From Puniceicoccaceae bacterium (GTDB taxonomy: Bacteria; Verrucomicrobiota; Verrucomicrobiia; Opitutales; Coraliomargaritaceae): a DNA stretch of 8,112 bases. Location of the stretch: the NCBI GenBank assembly GCA_011522825.1, contig WTIG01000045.1, forward strand, positions 1-8,112. The letters run 5' to 3'. Below are positions 6,699 to 8,112 of this stretch, in pieces. A model generated the notes under the pieces. It saw only the letters and a list, made by a program, of their open reading frames with translations, did no database searches and was not told the origin of the DNA. A program made the position numbers and the translations under genes. The number at the start of each line of letters is the position of its first letter. The stretch's first letter is position 1.

Positions 6699-6725
6699 CG
6701 ACTGCACTAGCAGTCGTTTTTTTTT
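6699..6725 (+). terminator. Intrinsic terminator of pnp
   Basis: CGACTGC (6699-6705) pairs with GCAGTCG (6710-6716) across an ACTA loop, followed by nine T (6717-6725). It begins 28 bases after the pnp stop. Read on the minus strand the stem has no T tract after it, so it should act mainly on pnp transcription and not as an efficient terminator for the converging lpxA gene. Confidence 0.92.
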
Positions 6726-6743
6726 GCTTAAATGCTTTTAAGC
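6726..6743. repeat. Inverted repeat over the lpxA stop codon
   Basis: GCTTAAA (6726-6732) pairs with TTTAAGC (6737-6743) around TGCT, a perfect 7-bp hairpin directly abutting the pnp T tract. The lpxA stop codon (TAA, 6738-6740 on the minus strand) lies within it. On the minus strand it is followed by nine A, not T, so it lacks the intrinsic-terminator signature. It could protect the lpxA transcript end or simply reflect AT-rich intergenic sequence. Confidence 0.45.
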
Positions 6744-7514
6744 AATCCCTCGCTCGCTCGCTTTAATGAAAGCGACTAATTCTTGCACCTCATCAATTTG
6801 AGAAAGCTCTGAATCAATAATACTTTCAATAGCTTGTGAGCGATTCAGTCCTTTTTTATAAAGTTGTTTATAGGCTTTGCGGACTCCGCTAATAGCCGCT
6901 TCTGAAAATCCAGCTCTTTGTAGCCCGACTTTATTGATACCTCTAACTTCAGCAGGATTACCTGAAGCGGTAAAAAAAGGAGGTATGTCTTGAAGAACGG
7001 TTGCTGTTGCTGCAGCCATGCAATGATCGCCCAAACGACAGAATTGATGGATGCCAACGCCCCACCCAACATTTACATGATGCCCGACTTCGACATGGCC
7101 ACCCAATGCAGCATGACTACTCATCACTAAATGATTCCCCACTTTACACTCGTGAGCAATGTGACTGTAAGCGAGGATCACATTATGGTCTCCCATTTCA
7201 GTTAATAAATCTTCAGCGGTGGCACAATGAACCGTTGCGTATTCACGAAATACATTATGGTTACCAATCTTCAAACGGTGTATACCACCTTTATATTTTA
7301 AATCATGGGTTTTTCCCCCAATATAAGCATAAGGATGGATTTCGTTATCGTTCCCTAAAGTTGTATTCCCGTCTACTGTAGCATGGTGCATGACTTCAGT
7401 CCCAGAAGCAATCTGTACATGAGGACCAATGTAAGCATACGCGCCTACTGTGACTCCCTCGTCTAATTGAGCTCCGGCTTCAATAATGGCTGTCGAATGT
7501 ATCTTTGCTTCCAT
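6738..7514 (-). CDS. lpxA: Acyl-ACP--UDP-N-acetylglucosamine O-acyltransferase LpxA
   Basis: LpxA transfers a 3-hydroxyacyl chain from acyl carrier protein to the 3-OH of UDP-GlcNAc, the first step of lipid A synthesis, in the cytoplasm. The 258-residue length is close to E. coli (262). About 190 residues of hexapeptide repeats form the left-handed beta-helix, starting with IHSTAIIEAGAQL. A helical C-terminal domain follows (GFSEAAISGVRKAYKQLYKK onwards). The catalytic His is His121 in SHIAHECKVGN (E. coli H125). Lys73 (DLKY) and His156-Gln157 (IHQFC) match E. coli K76 and H160-Q161. The residue aligned with E. coli Gly173, which limits acyl length, is Ala169. The ATG at 7512-7514 gives the standard N-terminus, 19 bases after the stop of the lpxC-fabZ fusion, so the two are almost certainly co-transcribed. 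Only a weak AGAG precedes the start. Confidence 0.97.
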   Translation of the reverse strand: MEAKIHSTAIIEAGAQLDEGVTVGAYAYIGPHVQIASGTEVMHHATVDGNTTLGNDNEIHPYAYIGGKTHDLKYKGGIHRLKIGNHNVFREYATVHCATAEDLLTEMGDHNVILAYSHIAHECKVGNHLVMSSHAALGGHVEVGHHVNVGWGVGIHQFCRLGDHCMAAATATVLQDIPPFFTASGNPAEVRGINKVGLQRAGFSEAAISGVRKAYKQLYKKGLNRSQAIESIIDSELSQIDEVQELVAFIKASERGIA

Positions 7515-7533
7515 AACTCTACAAATTTAAGCC

Positions 7534-8112
7534 CTATGCGTCGACTATAGAGAACATAAGCTCCGCCTGTGATGCAAGTTTTCCAGAGACTAAGCACTGA
7601 CATTCAGCCTGTGCTAATCGATTGCCTTTTATCTTAATGATTTTAGCACGAATTTCTAAGGTATCTCCAGGAACCACTGCTTGGCGAAATTTTACATTAT
7701 TTGCACTCATAAATAAGGCCACTTTAGATTCGTCGATTGGGCATAATTTTAAGAGCAAAATACCAACCGCCTGAGCCATAGCCTCTACCTGAAGTACACC
7801 TGGCATCACTGGCATACCTGGATAATGCCCCTGAAAGAACAATTCATTCATGGATAAATTCTTAATCGCCACTAGCTCTTTGTCGTTGATAATTTCAACC
7901 ACACGATCGACCATCAAGAAAGGATAGCGGTGCGGTAAGATATCCATCACCTCTCGGATGTCTAAGGCTGTTTCAGTCGGTGTTAAGACCTCGGCTTCAC
8001 CTGCATCTTTCTTCAAAGCACCCTTAGCTTTTTTCGGTGCCGAAGTTTTCTCTAGCTGTGCTTCACGAAGCTTTTTTGTCAGCTGTGCATTGAGTGCATG
8101 ACTGGGTCGAAC
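7534..8112 (-). CDS. Bifunctional LpxC-FabZ fusion: end of the deacetylase plus complete dehydratase (N-terminus outside the window)
   Basis: The frame is open to the right edge, giving 192 residues. The first 18 or so (RPSHALNAQLTKKL) match the C-terminal end of LpxC, the zinc UDP-3-O-acyl-GlcNAc deacetylase; His5 would be the catalytic-site His of the SGHALN-type motif. A Lys/Ala/Pro-rich linker (about 20-48) leads into a complete FabZ (3-hydroxyacyl-ACP dehydratase). Its LPHRYPFLMVDRV contains catalytic His61, and GHYPGMPVMPGVLQVEAMAQ contains catalytic Glu110. A TTG at 8014-8016 inside the linker is probably not a start, because the frame and LpxC similarity continue upstream. The fusion links a lipid A enzyme to fatty acid elongation, two users of the same 3-hydroxyacyl-ACP pool; such fusions are known in Bacteroidetes and some PVC bacteria. 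lpxA follows 19 bases after the stop. The LpxC assignment rests on a short segment, while FabZ is certain. Confidence 0.87.
   Translation of the reverse strand, partial: VRPSHALNAQLTKKLREAQLEKTSAPKKAKGALKKDAGEAEVLTPTETALDIREVMDILPHRYPFLMVDRVVEIINDKELVAIKNLSMNELFFQGHYPGMPVMPGVLQVEAMAQAVGILLLKLCPIDESKVALFMSANNVKFRQAVVPGDTLEIRAKIIKIKGNRLAQAECQCLVSGKLASQAELMFSIVDA

Noticed and set aside
4010..6716. The 7-mer CGACTGC occurs in both the rpsO leader P1 region (4010-4016) and the pnp terminator stem (6699-6705), with CAGTCG following in both
   Set aside because: A shared heptamer is expected by chance in a window of this size, and the flanking bases and loops differ, so no common element is claimed.
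7001..7381. A 126-codon open frame on the plus strand opposite lpxA
   Set aside because: It lies entirely within the well-conserved lpxA gene on the other strand, has no recognisable domain and is rich in His/Arg/Tyr as expected from an antisense frame of a hexapeptide-repeat gene.

Overview
This 8.1-kb window looks like ordinary chromosome of a Gram-negative bacterium. It carries lipid A genes and an ATPase of the type II secretion / type IV pilus family. An LpxC-FabZ fusion directly followed by lpxA is known from Bacteroidetes and parts of the PVC group, and chlamydiae keep the same order as separate genes (lpxC-fabZ-lpxA). Together with the GspE/PilB gene this suggests a moderately AT-rich member of the Verrucomicrobia (possibly Opitutae-like). 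That placement is inference; Bacteroidetes is the main alternative. Most starts lack an obvious Shine-Dalgarno sequence and are preceded by A/T-rich DNA.

Layout. 2-571 (+) is the 3' part of mutY (adenine glycosylase). 615-2294 (+) is a complete gspE/pilB-type secretion ATPase. 2291-2533 (-) is a small Cys-rich protein resembling zf-HC2 anti-sigma-type fingers; it meets the ATPase gene tail to tail, sharing a CTAG. 2589-3926 (+) is an exported or membrane-anchored TPR protein. 3927-4101 is a highly structured leader ahead of rpsO (4102-4374, +). A strong intrinsic terminator (4386-4428) separates rpsO from pnp (4506-6671, +), which has its own foldable leader and ends at a second intrinsic terminator (6699-6725). 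On the minus strand, an lpxC-fabZ fusion (7534 to beyond the right edge) is followed by lpxA (6738-7514), running towards pnp.

Functional groupings. rpsO and pnp form the widespread S15/PNPase pair, with ribosome assembly next to RNA decay. The lpxC-fabZ and lpxA genes act in early lipid A synthesis and the linked 3-hydroxyacyl-ACP pool. mutY, the ATPase, the small finger protein and the TPR protein have no evident shared pathway.

The most interesting item is the rpsO leader. A perfect 6-bp closing helix encloses two directly abutting hairpins, and one contains a tandem G-U/G-C step like the S15 site in 16S rRNA helix 22. This is a strong candidate S15 autoregulatory RNA, found here by reading the sequence rather than by a covariance search. 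No mobile elements, CRISPR arrays, tRNA or rRNA genes were seen.
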